Positions 36,986 through 46,614 of a stretch of DNA of 64,000 bases are shown in pieces. Both the position numbers and the translations under genes were made by a program. Source of the stretch: Pelagomonas calceolata. Lineage: Eukaryota > Sar > Pelagophyceae > Pelagomonadales > Pelagomonadaceae. Each line of letters opens with the position of its first letter. The stretch's first letter is position 1. The DNA lies in the NCBI GenBank assembly GCA_918797485.1, contig CAKKNE010000006.1, positions 2,046,001 to 2,110,000 on the forward strand, read 5' to 3'. Below the pieces are notes generated by a model. The model was not told where the DNA came from. It ran no database searches and saw nothing but the letters and a program-made list of their open reading frames with translations.

Positions 36986-39267
36986 CTAGGACGTCACCTC
37001 GATCGTCGTCGCCTCCGCCTCTTCCGGCGGCGTCAGCAGGATCTCCTGGCGCTGTAGCGTGCGCAGCACCTCGTAGGTCGCCGCGATCTCGGCCTTGATC
37101 CGCAGTAATTGTTCTTGCCGGTACGAGGCCAGGCAGTCCCTCATACCCCGAAACACGAGTGACGTGAAGTGCTTGTAGACCAGGGCCGACAGCTCCGAGA
37201 AGTCCTCGACGCCCTTGCCGAAGACGCAGGATAGGAACGACGACGTCGCTTGTTCGCCCTTGGCGCGCCAGGCGTCTTCCGCTTCGACGTCCAGCGCGTC
37301 CCCCGATTCGTGCTCTTGGACGCAGCACCTTAAAGCGTCCGTAGCTAAGGGTTCCAACAAGCTTTTCTTGGGATCGTCGATAGTTATGTCGGGAGAAGGT
37401 GCAATCCCATCAAAAGTAGACGTCGCGCAGCACCGCAGGAACGCCGCGAAGGCCAATGCGAGCACGTCGAAGTTGCACGCCGCGCAGCCCTTGAAGTGCT
37501 CGACTAATGCTCTTCCCAGCGTCGCCTCGAATTTTTGAGAACCGTCTAGCGCTAACCTTGCTAAAGTATCTTTTATGTACGGGTTCGAGAACCGTTCCAC
37601 GAGTTTCGCGCGGTACTCGATGAAATTGACCCCAGCCACGGGCACCAAGGTCGTCACGACTTCGTTCATGTAGGCTCTCAAGAAAGTCAAGACGTCGATA
37701 TCCGTCAGGGCTTCATCAACAAACTTATGACACGCGAGTAGCGATACATAGGCCATCGCACTATGACTACTATTGAGCAATCTCAATTTCATGAGTTCAT
37801 AAGGCTCGACGTCGTCCACGAATAGTACGGACTCGTTCGGCCCCGAACAAGCCTTCTCCCACGCGGGCCGCCCCTTCACGAACTTGTCCTCTACCACCCA
37901 TTGTAAAAAAGGTTCAGCAACAACGGGCCAGCCGTCCTCGACGCCGTACTCCTGCTTCAGGATGTCAATTTGCTCGGGTTTTGTCACTGGTGTGATGCGG
38001 TCGACCATGGCGTTCGGGAACGGCACTTCTTGCGCGATGTACGTCGCGAGGTCCTGATCCACCAATCTAGCGAAGGCTAGGACACTGTCGCGGGCCGTGT
38101 TGCCGTTCAGGGGCAGGTTGTCACAGGACATGACCGTGAGTGGTCCCGCCTTGCCCCTCCTTCGTAGGAGTACCGTACATATGAGACCGGGTGCCGTCTT
38201 GGGTTGTTTCAGACCATTGGACCAGTCATTCAGGTCTTCCTTCACTAACGCGTTATTTATGTCCAGGCCGCCGTCCGGTGTCCGGTAGTATCCCTTTTCC
38301 GTGACCGTCAGTGATAGTATACGGATGTCCTCCTTCTCCAATCGTTGCAAGGCTGCTTCCGGGGCTTCCGGCACGTGCAAGAACCCGACGATGGACTGCA
38401 CGACTCGCGCTTCGGACCCGTCGTTGCCTCGCGTGAGTAGTGTATACAGGTAGTCCTGCCTCTTCAGGGTGTCGTACATCTTCTTGTCCCACCTGTGTGA
38501 TGTATGTGATATGTGAATTGAGTTGAGACGACGGCGTCATCGAGTGTAGGGTCTCGGACTACTCGTAATATGTGTGTTCATCACACGTCAGGAAATACCA
38601 ATGGGGTCGTCATCGACGCGCGAAGAGAATAAGGACGCTGTGGTAAGGACGGCATCAGGCCCACACCTAGAATGCCCCAGACGTCCGCGATCTCGTTCAG
38701 GTCGCCACCACTCCCAGGTAATTGTTTGTACGAGACACGCCTAGCGTTATCATACCCGTCCGGTACACTTCTAGATGTGGCTCGCTCCAAGAGTACGTCC
38801 GTCACGTAGGCTTGATGACTGCGATGAAACCCCCCAACACCTAAATGAGCTAGGAACGCCGTCGGCTTCGGGGGTTCCGGCGTCGAAGGCACTTTGAGCT
38901 TTCCTAGAGCCGCGATCTTCGCTAAATTACGTCGCTGCAGAGGATAGGATTTTTGAGAAGCGGTCAACTCGGTCAGGGGGTTGTGGGCGATTTTTACCGT
39001 ACCCTCGGTCTGGGTGGTAATGCCTCGGGCACCTTTCGCGCCCTTGTTCGCGCCCTTGCGCCAGTTCTGGTAGTCCCGCCGGAATTGGGCGGCGTCATCT
39101 CGGATCCGTCGCATGGCTTCGTAGCCTGACAGGTTTTGCGTGGCCAGCTCCGCTTGGGTTTTGTCTCGTAGCACCGCTGGGGTGGAGAGATTCAGAGAGT
39201 CGAGCATGGACGCGGCGGTCCGCGCGTCGACGGCTTTCTTCGGGGTTGGGGGCTCGAAGGATGCCAT
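36986..39267 (-). CDS. Mannitol/fructuronate-type long-chain polyol dehydrogenase (two exons)
   Basis: ATG at 39267. Exons 39267-38651 and 38492-36986 give 707 residues. The NAD-binding start reads HLGVGGFHRSHQAYVTDVLL, followed by WGILGVGLMP|WDKKMYDTLKRQDYLYTLL. The second half has NAMVDRITPVT, AEPFLQWVVEDKF and the catalytic KLRLLNSSHSAMAY (K-x5-N-x2-H). This is the polyol-specific long-chain dehydrogenase family, which interconverts mannitol and fructose or related pairs with NAD. A ~130-residue N-terminal extension with no leader signature and a long C-terminal tail are unusual for the family. Mannitol is a plausible osmolyte or storage sugar in stramenopile algae. Confidence 0.9.
38493..38650 (-). 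other. Intron of the mannitol dehydrogenase gene (158 nt)
   Basis: GTCCTTACCAC ... CATCACACAG, phase 2. It is placed by the conserved GVGLMP|WDKKMYD junction. It has GCGCGTCGATGACG and CTCGATGACGCCG, variants of the intron core found elsewhere in the window. Confidence 0.85.
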
Positions 39268-39791
39268 GGTTTCTTGGAGCGCTGCTCGCGCTAGGCGTGT
39301 CGATGGCGTAACGCGCTTGCGGCCTCGCTGCAGGGCTCCTTGTGATGGGTGGACAGAGAGAGCTCAGAGCCTGTTTCTATGCTTCTCGATCTGCGGCGCG
39401 AAGCGCTGTGGCCTGGAAGCGCTGCGCTGATAGTGCTGCAAGGACTTCTCCACGAAAGCTGCCAGTCCTCGCCCCTCGCGTATGCTCTGTGCTGCTCCCT
39501 GTCTTGTGTTGGGGGCCTCGCGCCGCAGCCAAGCTACACGCCTGCGTCTTCTGGACGGTTCCGGGGCGCAGCGCAGGAGTGATCGGTGACGTAAACAGAC
39601 CGTGAGTGCGAGCGGGTATTGCTGATTGCCTCGACTTGATCTTGTGCTGGGCGCTGCTATAGCTGTGTTAGACGCCTTGCCAGTGCAGTCGCTGCAGCAG
39701 CACTCATATTCTTGCACAGCAAGCCCAGTTGCAGCGCAGGATCACTCCATCCGCTGGTGTTTGCATACCACAAGCAGATCCTAGTCAGACC
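39268..39791. other. Divergent region mannitol dehydrogenase / epoxidase
   Basis: 524 bases with no gene recognised. GTGTCGATGGCGTAACGCG at 39297-39315 matches the core found in introner-like introns (compare CGTCGATGGCGTAACGGG at 13922), so an intron or remnant in the 5' UTR is possible. Confidence 0.5.
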
Positions 39792-41471
39792 ATGAGGGTG
39801 CTGCTAGTAGCGGCCACCGCGGCCGCCCTGGCGCCGCCCGCCCTCAAGACGGCTCGTAGAACCATAGCAACAAACGCGGCGGTGGACTTCGTGCCCGAGA
39901 AGGCGAGACCCTTAAGCGTCGCGATTGCGGGCGGCGGCGTCGGCGGCTTGACGACGGCCCTCACGCTACTCAAGGCGGGCCACGACGTGACCATTTATGA
40001 GAAAACCCAGGCCTTCGCGCGGTTCGGGGGCCCGATCCAGTTCGCCTCCAATGCTTTGTCAACACTCAAGGCCATCGACGAGAAGCTCTTCGCGCGCGTC
40101 ATGGACGCCTTTACGTTCACGGGGACGCGACGGTGCGGTATTAAAGATGGTCTGCGAAGCAATGGGGAGTTCCGCATGTCGAAGGTCGCGGACCCCAAGT
40201 TTCTTATTGATAAGAACACGCCGAGCGACTGGTTCGTGTCATTTCCCCTCAAGGAATGTGCGGACTTCTTCCAGCTGCCCTACACGGGCGTCGTGAACCG
40301 ACCGGACCTCCAAGAAATCTTGCTGGATGAGTGCCGAGCGCTGAAAGACGACTTCATCCAGAACGGCGTGGCCGTCGAGTCATATGATGACTCCGCAGAA
40401 GAGGGCGTGAAAGTACAGTTGACCGATGGCACGACGAAGACCCACGACTTGTTGGTGGGCGCCGACGGCATCTGGAGCCAGATCCGGGCCCAGATGTACA
40501 ACGAGGGGCCTGTTAGGGGTACTTCGAAAGATGGGAAAGTGAAGCAAGGGTGCCCCTACTCGGGCTATACCGTATTCGCGGGCGAGGCGGTATTGCCTCT
40601 CAATGACTACTACGATGTAGGGTACAACGTCTACATCGGGCCTCAAAGGTACTTTGTGAAAAGTGACGTGGGCGACGGTCGGGTCCAGTGGTACGCGTTC
40701 TGCGCGTTGCCCGCTGGTTCCGCCAAGGCCGGGGATTCGTGGGACGAAGGATCTACCAGTGCGGACCAAGGTCGATCGGTAGTAGATTATATCAAGGGCT
40801 TACACGAAGGGTGGAGCGACGAGATCTTTCAGATCCTGGACCAGACCCCTGCTGAATCGGTAGAACAGCGCGACTTGTATGATAGATGGCCGGAGTTCAC
40901 GAGGAGCTGGGCGAAGGGTCGCGTCGTGTTGTTAGGTGATGCGGTTCATCCGATGATGCCGAACCTCGGGCAGGGCGGCTGCCAGGCCATCGAAGATGCG
41001 TATGAGTTAGGTAAACATTTATCTGCTGCGGGCACCTATGATCGCGGCTTGGATCGTGCTTCCGTCGAAAAAGCGTTGCAGGACTTCTACAAGGACCGGA
41101 TGCCGCGCGTCGCGGGCGTGTCGCTACTATCGAGACTAGCCTCGGACCTCATAATAAACGCCTTCGACACGCCCTGGAACCCCTGGGGCGACGGTTTAGG
41201 TACTTCTTGGAAGTCCTACCTGACGTTCTTCTGGAAACCGGTCCTCCAGTACCTGATCTTCCCGGCGCAGTTCCTGTTCCTCTACTCGTACCATCCTTCC
41301 GGTCCGATGGGGGATTTGCCGAAGAAATTGGAAGAGGACTGGCGCAAGCGCCACAAGGAGGAGAGCGAGGCGGCCTTCGCGAAGGCGGCACAGGGTGGGG
41401 ATAGGTTTGACGCCGCCAGTCGTTTGGGGTCGTTCTTCCAGGCTTCGGAAGAGCCCGTGACGTCTCGCTAA
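39792..41471 (+). CDS. ZEP: FAD monooxygenase, zeaxanthin epoxidase-like
   Basis: 560 residues from the ATG at 39792. The leader MRVLLVAATAAALAPPALK resembles a plastid bipartite presequence. FAD-binding motifs: VAIAGGGVGGLTTALTLLKAGHDVTIYEK (GxGxxG, ~45-70), NRPDLQEILL, LLVGADGIWSQIR (DG motif) and GDAVHPMMPNLGQGGCQAIEDA (GD motif). These and the overall order match zeaxanthin epoxidases, which convert zeaxanthin to violaxanthin via antheraxanthin in the xanthophyll cycle. The plant ZEP C-terminal FHA domain is absent. Instead there is a tail with a hydrophobic stretch (YLIFPAQFLFLYSY) that could anchor to thylakoid membrane. Confidence 0.88.
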   Translation: MRVLLVAATAAALAPPALKTARRTIATNAAVDFVPEKARPLSVAIAGGGVGGLTTALTLLKAGHDVTIYEKTQAFARFGGPIQFASNALSTLKAIDEKLFARVMDAFTFTGTRRCGIKDGLRSNGEFRMSKVADPKFLIDKNTPSDWFVSFPLKECADFFQLPYTGVVNRPDLQEILLDECRALKDDFIQNGVAVESYDDSAEEGVKVQLTDGTTKTHDLLVGADGIWSQIRAQMYNEGPVRGTSKDGKVKQGCPYSGYTVFAGEAVLPLNDYYDVGYNVYIGPQRYFVKSDVGDGRVQWYAFCALPAGSAKAGDSWDEGSTSADQGRSVVDYIKGLHEGWSDEIFQILDQTPAESVEQRDLYDRWPEFTRSWAKGRVVLLGDAVHPMMPNLGQGGCQAIEDAYELGKHLSAAGTYDRGLDRASVEKALQDFYKDRMPRVAGVSLLSRLASDLIINAFDTPWNPWGDGLGTSWKSYLTFFWKPVLQYLIFPAQFLFLYSYHPSGPMGDLPKKLEEDWRKRHKEESEAAFAKAAQGGDRFDAASRLGSFFQASEEPVTSR

Positions 41472-41531
41472 GGGGATTAAGGATCGACTCACGAAACACT
41501 TATATATACGCCTTCCCAGGCGACCGTTTAT

Positions 41532-41993
41532 TTATTGATATGCCGGCGGCGGCGGCTCGGTCGTCGGCGCGGCGGCGCCGCGCGCGATGAGCTGCCGTTT
41601 GATCGCCTCGCGCTCGCGCAGCGTCGCGGCCATGACGGACCGGAGGCGCTCGAGCGCCGCCTCGATCTCGGCCTGGCGCGCGAGGTTGGCGCGCAGCGCG
41701 GCCGCGACCGCCGCGGCGGCCGGGTCTTGGCCCAAGCCCCCCTGCTGCTCGACCATCGCGTCAATCTGGTCGCCGTTCTCCATGTCTAAGTCGCCGGGAC
41801 ACTGCTCGAGATTCACGCGCTCGCCGTCGACCATAAGGCGAATAGCTCTTTCTTCGATTCCCGCCTTGCTGGCATACGCGGTCAAGATCTTCCGGAACTT
41901 GGTGGTCTTCTTCACCTTGAAATGCGTGAGCGCGCCGTGCGAGTCCGAGACCTTGAGGTCCAGTTTTTCGTCGCTTTGGGACGCCTCAGCCAT
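41532..41993 (-). CDS. SUMO-like protein with a long C-terminal extension
   Basis: 153 residues from the ATG at 41993. Residues ~10-88 follow the SUMO fold: LDLKVSDSHGALTHFKVKK, then FRKILTAYASKAGIEERAIRLMVDGERV, CPGDLDMENGDQIDAMVEQQGG. The GG lines up with the processed end of SUMO. In ordinary precursors only a few residues follow; here about 65 follow, forming an Ala-rich coiled coil (EIEAALERLRSVMAATLRER) and a proline tail. Either a SUMO protease removes this large tail or the protein works as an unprocessed SUMO-like adaptor. It lies tail-to-tail with the epoxidase gene. Confidence 0.82.
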   Translation of the reverse strand: MAEASQSDEKLDLKVSDSHGALTHFKVKKTTKFRKILTAYASKAGIEERAIRLMVDGERVNLEQCPGDLDMENGDQIDAMVEQQGGLGQDPAAAAVAAALRANLARQAEIEAALERLRSVMAATLREREAIKRQLIARGAAAPTTEPPPPAYQ

Positions 41994-42180
41994 GGTTTTT
42001 GTCACTCCTTGTTGGGAGAGCAACTATAAAATATAGGTGCTCCCGGCGGCTCGGAGCCACCGCGCTCGCTGGCGAAGTACAGAATGCAGCCTCGACGTGC
42101 GTCTTAGCGAAATGTCGCCTCTTGTAGCGTTCGTATGCGGGCACACACGATGTGCAAGAGCTGGCTTCGCCCTGGGGCGT

Positions 42181-42203
42181 CCCTAGTGTCTTACAGGCCG
42201 TAG
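42181..42203 (-). promoter_or_regulatory. Promoter-proximal motif copy 5
   Basis: On the minus strand: CTACGGCCT, GTAAGACACTAGGG. It lies about 188 bases before the ATG of the SUMO-like gene and is oriented toward it. Confidence 0.5.
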
Positions 42204-42276
42204 TCAAGCTCCGGAAACTTGCAAAGAATTAAAATTAAGACGTCCACGAAGGGACGACCACACTAAATAAAAACAC

Positions 42277-42840
42277 TCATGCCGGCGGCGGCGGCGGCGG
42301 CGGCGCTGCTGAATGCCAGCGAAACGCCGGCCCCGTCGCCTTCCGATTCTGTTCGCCGAGGATGCGCGCCGCCGCCGCGTCGTCCAGGTGCGCCCAGTCG
42401 GCGCCGGCCACGCTCCGTAAAGCTCGTACCTTGTCGCGGTTCTCCCTGACCGAGCCGGGCGCCAGCCCCCGTCTCGAACTAGGACCGTCCTCGTCGTCAT
42501 AAACGAAGAGTTCTACCGTCGGCGACAGCTTCAAGGCGCCGCCGGCGCGCCCCACCCGCAGCGGCGACTTCGCCTCCTCGTGCAGCGTCGAGTGAATGGA
42601 ATGCCCAGGCTTTTGGTCCGAGAAGCGGCAGCGGTCCGCGGGCCGCGCCCGGCGCCGGCCGCGTTTCGGTGGTTCTATGTAATCGTCGTCCGTCGGTAGG
42701 GGGAGCCAGTCCCGCCTCTTACAGGCACAGCACTTGCAGAGGAAGGTGAGGAGGCCATCGAGGAAGGATTTCGAGGGCGGCGCTTCATAGACATCGGTGG
42801 CCTCCTCGCGCCCGCCGGCGGGCGCCAGCTCGACGCCCAT
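42277..42840 (-). CDS. Unrecognised protein with Cys-rich segment
   Basis: 187 residues from the ATG at 42840. A short Cys cluster (LCKCCACKRRDW, ~33-45) precedes a very basic stretch (KRGRRRARP). A run from ~125 reads DEDGPSSRRGLAPGSVRENRDK. The C-terminus ends in a proline run. No family was recognised. The Cys cluster beside hydrophobic residues (FLDGLLTFLCKCCACK) could be a palmitoylated membrane contact. Coding status is supported by length, start codon and non-repetitive composition of the middle part. Confidence 0.5.
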   Translation of the reverse strand: MGVELAPAGGREEATDVYEAPPSKSFLDGLLTFLCKCCACKRRDWLPLPTDDDYIEPPKRGRRRARPADRCRFSDQKPGHSIHSTLHEEAKSPLRVGRAGGALKLSPTVELFVYDDEDGPSSRRGLAPGSVRENRDKVRALRSVAGADWAHLDDAAAARILGEQNRKATGPAFRWHSAAPPPPPPPA

Positions 42841-43063
42841 CTTCCCGATGGGGCAGCCTCCCAGCCGGCATCCACAAGGCTTGTCTTTTGGGCCTTGTCG
42901 CGGCGGCGCGCGCCACGGCTCCGGGCGCGTGGTTTAGGGCTGCGAGGGGTGCTGGCGCGTCGGGCCTCGATTTAAAAAAAAAATACCCGTACGGGCTCTG
43001 CGCGCGGCAAAACACTCAGGGATTTCGCACGAATAAGCCGTCGGGGCTGCCTCTCACGGAAAA

Positions 43064-44215
43064 ATGATCCTCACCCAATGCGCATTTTGTGCTGTCGACC
43101 TTGGCCTAACTTTGGGCAAGAAATGCGGCCGCTGCAGCACACGCTACTGTGGGGCCGCCTGCCAGAAAAAGCACTGGGAGGAGGGCGGCCATGACGCGCT
43201 CTGCAAAGCAATAAAAAAAGCTGGCGGTGCCGAGCAATACCACGCAAATAACAAGTACGCAGCGGCCGTAGCAGTCGCGACGAAGGCGTGCGCGGACGAC
43301 ACGAAGGGCCAGACGTGCTACATCTGCACGCAGGCCGTGCATTGGAAGACAAAGGAGGGCCTCGTGCGCGGGTGCTCGTGCCGCGGGACGGCGGGATTTG
43401 CGCACGTGTCGTGCCTGGCGGAGCAGGCGAAGATTTTGATCGCGGAGGTCGAGGAGAACAATTTGGGTGCTAATGCGTTGGATGAGAGGTGGCATCGGTG
43501 GCATAAGTGTAGCCTGTGCGAGCAAGAGCACCACGGCGTCGTGGCATGCGCGCTCGGGTGGGGGTGCTGGAAGACTTACGTCGGGCGGCCGGAGAGGGAT
43601 CTGTCTCGGATCAGTGCGATGAGGCGGCTTGGGAACGGTTTATCCGCCGCAAAGCACCAGGAGGACGCGTTATCCGTGAACAAGGCCGAGTTGTCTCTGC
43701 TGCAGCGCCTTGGCGCATCGGAAGAGAGCATACTCGCCGTGCGGCACAATATTGCGATGGTGTATCAGGGGCTTGGACGGTACGAACAGGCCCTACAGAT
43801 GAAGCGAGACGTATACTCCGGACGTTTGAGGCTCAGCGGCGAAGAACATCAAGAGACCATCCGATCAGCCGTCAACTACGGGAGCGCCCTTCTTTCTCTC
43901 GGGCGATTCGAAGAGACCAAGTCGTCGTCAAAGAAAATTTTGCCCGTGGCACGACGCGTTCTCGGAGAGAATCACCAACTCACGCTCACGATAAGGTTCG
44001 CTTACGGGGTGGCGCTCTACCAAGACGACGGTGCCACGCTCGACGATGTCCGCGAAGCTGTGACGACGCTCGAGGACACGGAACGGACCGCGCGGCGCGT
44101 GCTCGGCGGTACGCATCCGACCGTAGTGTCGATTGGGGAAGCACGGCGAGACTCGCAAGCGGCGCTCGCGGCCCGCGAAGCGGGGTGCGCGTACTCCTAT
44201 AAGATTAGAGTCTGA
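43064..44215 (+). CDS. MYND zinc finger / RING-CH-like / TPR protein (family copy 3)
   Basis: 383 residues from the ATG at 43064. MYND (C6 to C47) and RING-CH-like cluster as in copies 1 and 2, with LGL/GKKCGRCSTRYCG fully conserved. The TPR section is intact (NIAMVYQGLGRYEQALQMKRDVY). The C-terminus differs: instead of the shared EAMTPPG tail it ends in AREAGCAYSYKIRV, suggesting a 3' truncation or frameshift after the last common helix. It ends 22 bases from the convergent gene at 44238. No good copy of the promoter motif was found upstream, unlike copies 1 and 4. Confidence 0.85.
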   Translation: MILTQCAFCAVDLGLTLGKKCGRCSTRYCGAACQKKHWEEGGHDALCKAIKKAGGAEQYHANNKYAAAVAVATKACADDTKGQTCYICTQAVHWKTKEGLVRGCSCRGTAGFAHVSCLAEQAKILIAEVEENNLGANALDERWHRWHKCSLCEQEHHGVVACALGWGCWKTYVGRPERDLSRISAMRRLGNGLSAAKHQEDALSVNKAELSLLQRLGASEESILAVRHNIAMVYQGLGRYEQALQMKRDVYSGRLRLSGEEHQETIRSAVNYGSALLSLGRFEETKSSSKKILPVARRVLGENHQLTLTIRFAYGVALYQDDGATLDDVREAVTTLEDTERTARRVLGGTHPTVVSIGEARRDSQAALAAREAGCAYSYKIRV

Positions 44216-44237
44216 CAGCGCATAGTATTAAACTTAC

Positions 44238-44942
44238 TCAGCCGCCGCGCCGCAGCGTCTCCCGGCACGCCGAGCCCGGCCGCGGGAGCGATGCTCTAAA
44301 GTCGTCGCGCAATACCTGCATCGCTTGATCTTGCGTATAATACGTGCGCTTCTGCCCCTGCGTTTGTAAAATAGTCTTCTCCCACTCGTCGGCGTGCTCC
44401 ACATATGCAAAACCTTCGCGGATCTCCCGCTTCACGGACCGGTCGGAGGGAAATAAAACCTCCTTGTGCGAGAACGTTCTGGATTTGAGCGGGTCGTCGC
44501 TCCGCTTCATGTTCATCATGTCGCCGTACTCTTTTGTTTCGTCGTTCCGGTAGTCGCGTCTAGGTTCCCCTGTTCTCTCATCCAAAACAACTCGAACCTT
44601 GTCGCAGATGCAGCCGTCCACGGAAAGCAACTGGTCCGCCGTGTAGTAGGAGGTGGGATCATTCACATAAGGCGGGGGGGGCTTCTTGCCCTCCTTTGTC
44701 ACTTTTTTGGGCGGCAGGACCGGAGCCGCGCCTTTGGGCCTTCGTTCCTTCTTCGCGGCCTCGCGCGCGTTCACAAATTCCTGGTACTCGTACTGCATGA
44801 TCTTCTGGCCGCCGGGTGTGGCATGTCTGGGTGGTACATACCCCGCGGCGTGCGTTTTCGTCGTGCGGTCCTCATTATGTGAAGCGCCAGCTGTAGGTAA
44901 CAGGTCCGTGCGGACGAAGAGGCCGTCGTCGGGGTGGCCCAT
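44238..44942 (-). CDS. Conserved-looking hypothetical protein, charged, unrecognised family
   Basis: 234 residues from the ATG at 44942 (MGHPDDGLFVRTDLL). It is hydrophilic with many Lys, Arg, Glu and Tyr; strings include QKIMQYEYQEFVNAREAAKKERRPKG, DPTSYYTADQLLSVDG and REGFAYVEHADEWEKTIL. There is no signal peptide or membrane segment. The style (short Pro/Tyr-rich linear motifs with helices) is like axonemal or cilium-associated proteins, but no domain was identified and this is only an impression. It is divergent from the gene at 45325. Confidence 0.6.
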   Translation of the reverse strand: MGHPDDGLFVRTDLLPTAGASHNEDRTTKTHAAGYVPPRHATPGGQKIMQYEYQEFVNAREAAKKERRPKGAAPVLPPKKVTKEGKKPPPPYVNDPTSYYTADQLLSVDGCICDKVRVVLDERTGEPRRDYRNDETKEYGDMMNMKRSDDPLKSRTFSHKEVLFPSDRSVKREIREGFAYVEHADEWEKTILQTQGQKRTYYTQDQAMQVLRDDFRASLPRPGSACRETLRRGG

Positions 44943-45324
44943 CGTATGTGTGTCGCGTCGACGGCGTGGAGGGTGTCGAGGCTGCCGGTGGCAGCGGCTT
45001 GCTGCCTTGGCGCAATATGTCTGCAGCGCGAGGCGCCGCTGTGTCTGAGAGCGCCCGACGCGGCCGCGGTGAGAGATCCCTCCGCGAGGCGGGAAAGACC
45101 TGCCGTAGAGCTCAGGGACCGGTGGAAGGTCGCTGGTCCCGCGCCTCGGGCCGCGCTCTCTGCCACCAAGGCAAGAGAGAGGGCAGGCGCTGCAGCTCGC
45201 GCGCGACGCCATCGCGGCGACCAGCGACGACGCGAGGCGTCGCAGGTGCCACGCGCGCGCCCGACCACGACCGCTGCGGCTGCTGAGCTCGTTGCCGGGG
45301 CTGCCCCGCCACAACAGCACGACC

Positions 45325-46608
45325 ATGGACTCCGGCCTGAGCAGCGCCTACAGCAGCGCCTACAGCAGCGCCCAGAGCAGCGCCTACAGCAGCCTCGCGA
45401 ACACGCCCCGGGAACTCAGCCGGGTGGAGGCAAAGGACGCCACTAGAGACCACCGCCTCGCCCCGAGTGGCCGCGACCACTTGAGTGCCGTGCAGCACGG
45501 CGCGCGCCTGCCGAGGCGTCATGAAAAGCGCAACCGCGAGCTGAAAGGGCGCCCGCGGGTGCGCCGAACTGGGGGCGGCTCCGGCGGGTCCGGCGGGTCT
45601 GGTTCCGGCGGTTCCGGCAGCTCGCGCGGGTCGCCGGCGGGATCGCCACTCCGTCGCCACGGGTCCGTCGTGAAGTTCGACGACTCGCTCGACGAGCTTT
45701 TTGAATTTGAGGACCGGCCGCATTTGGAGAGGGCCTCGTGGGCGACGCCGCAGTATTTACCTACTGGTGTCAACTTCATAAATCCGCAGGGGCGGCGACG
45801 GCCGTTGATGAGGAAGCGCCCCCAGACGCCGGAAGAACGCTACGCGCCCGTCCAGGACGAGTCCAGTTACTCCATATCGACACGTGTCAAATGGAAGCCG
45901 AGCTGGTCGACCATCGATTCTTCGCTCGTGAGTTCGGGCGCGGCGACGATCCGAGGTCGACGGGGCCTTGAAGAGTTGAGACGGATGCGAGAGAGGCAAT
46001 CGGTAAGGGACGCGAAGGCCGCCGATGAAAGAGAAGTGGAAGCGGATATCGTGGTCAAGACGTCCAAGGTCGCGCAGCACCTCATGCATTTGAGGGCACA
46101 GGCCAAGGAACTCGATATCCAGGCGCAGGTCGACGCCTGGCACGCGCGGTCGCCGAACAAGCGGTTGATCGGGTCTGGTTTATTTGATGTGGATGTCTTG
46201 GGCCAGAACTGCTTTGGGTTGACTCAGGACGATAGCCCTCCGGAGGTCTACGACATGGCGCCGGCGCCGGCGCTTGCGCCGGCGCCCGCGCCGCGAAAGC
46301 GAATGTTTTCCATGCAGAAAGGCCGAACTCGCTTCGCCACCCCAGAGCACGTCTGGAAGAAGAAGGACTGGGCCGAGCAGGAACAGGCCTTCAAGCGGCG
46401 CGTCGGGATTACTATTGGGCCGCGGGCCAAGACGTCTTATGTGCCTCGGGCTTCATCACGGAAGTCTGTTAGAGGCGGAGAGAAGTCCAACGTCATGGAC
46501 AAGCTCGCCGAGCAGGTCGCGCTGGCGAAGGCGTCCGTCGGCAAGACTGATCCAAGAACGGGCGAAGCGCTTGTGTACTACGGCACGGAGCGGCCGACGA
46601 CGTACTAG
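45325..46608 (+). CDS. Hypothetical protein with Ser-rich and Gly/Ser-rich N-terminus
   Basis: 427 residues from the ATG at 45325. The N-terminus has four SAYSS/AQSS repeats (a 15-18 bp tandem repeat at ~45340-45395), then a basic region and a Gly-Ser linker (~90-110). Residues ~200-270 are helical and charged (LEELRRMRERQSVRDAKAADEREVEADIVV). A later block contains PEHVWKKKDWAEQEQAFKRRVG and ends KTDPRTGEALVYYGTERPTTY. No family was recognised. The composition suggests a cytoskeletal or scaffold protein. Confidence 0.62.
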   Translation: MDSGLSSAYSSAYSSAQSSAYSSLANTPRELSRVEAKDATRDHRLAPSGRDHLSAVQHGARLPRRHEKRNRELKGRPRVRRTGGGSGGSGGSGSGGSGSSRGSPAGSPLRRHGSVVKFDDSLDELFEFEDRPHLERASWATPQYLPTGVNFINPQGRRRPLMRKRPQTPEERYAPVQDESSYSISTRVKWKPSWSTIDSSLVSSGAATIRGRRGLEELRRMRERQSVRDAKAADEREVEADIVVKTSKVAQHLMHLRAQAKELDIQAQVDAWHARSPNKRLIGSGLFDVDVLGQNCFGLTQDDSPPEVYDMAPAPALAPAPAPRKRMFSMQKGRTRFATPEHVWKKKDWAEQEQAFKRRVGITIGPRAKTSYVPRASSRKSVRGGEKSNVMDKLAEQVALAKASVGKTDPRTGEALVYYGTERPTTY

Positions 46609-46614
46609 TGTTAA

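Noticed and set aside
38581-39267. N-terminal dehydrogenase frame as a separate small gene
   Set aside because: A phase-2 intron restores the conserved GVGLMP-WDKKMYD junction of mannitol dehydrogenases.
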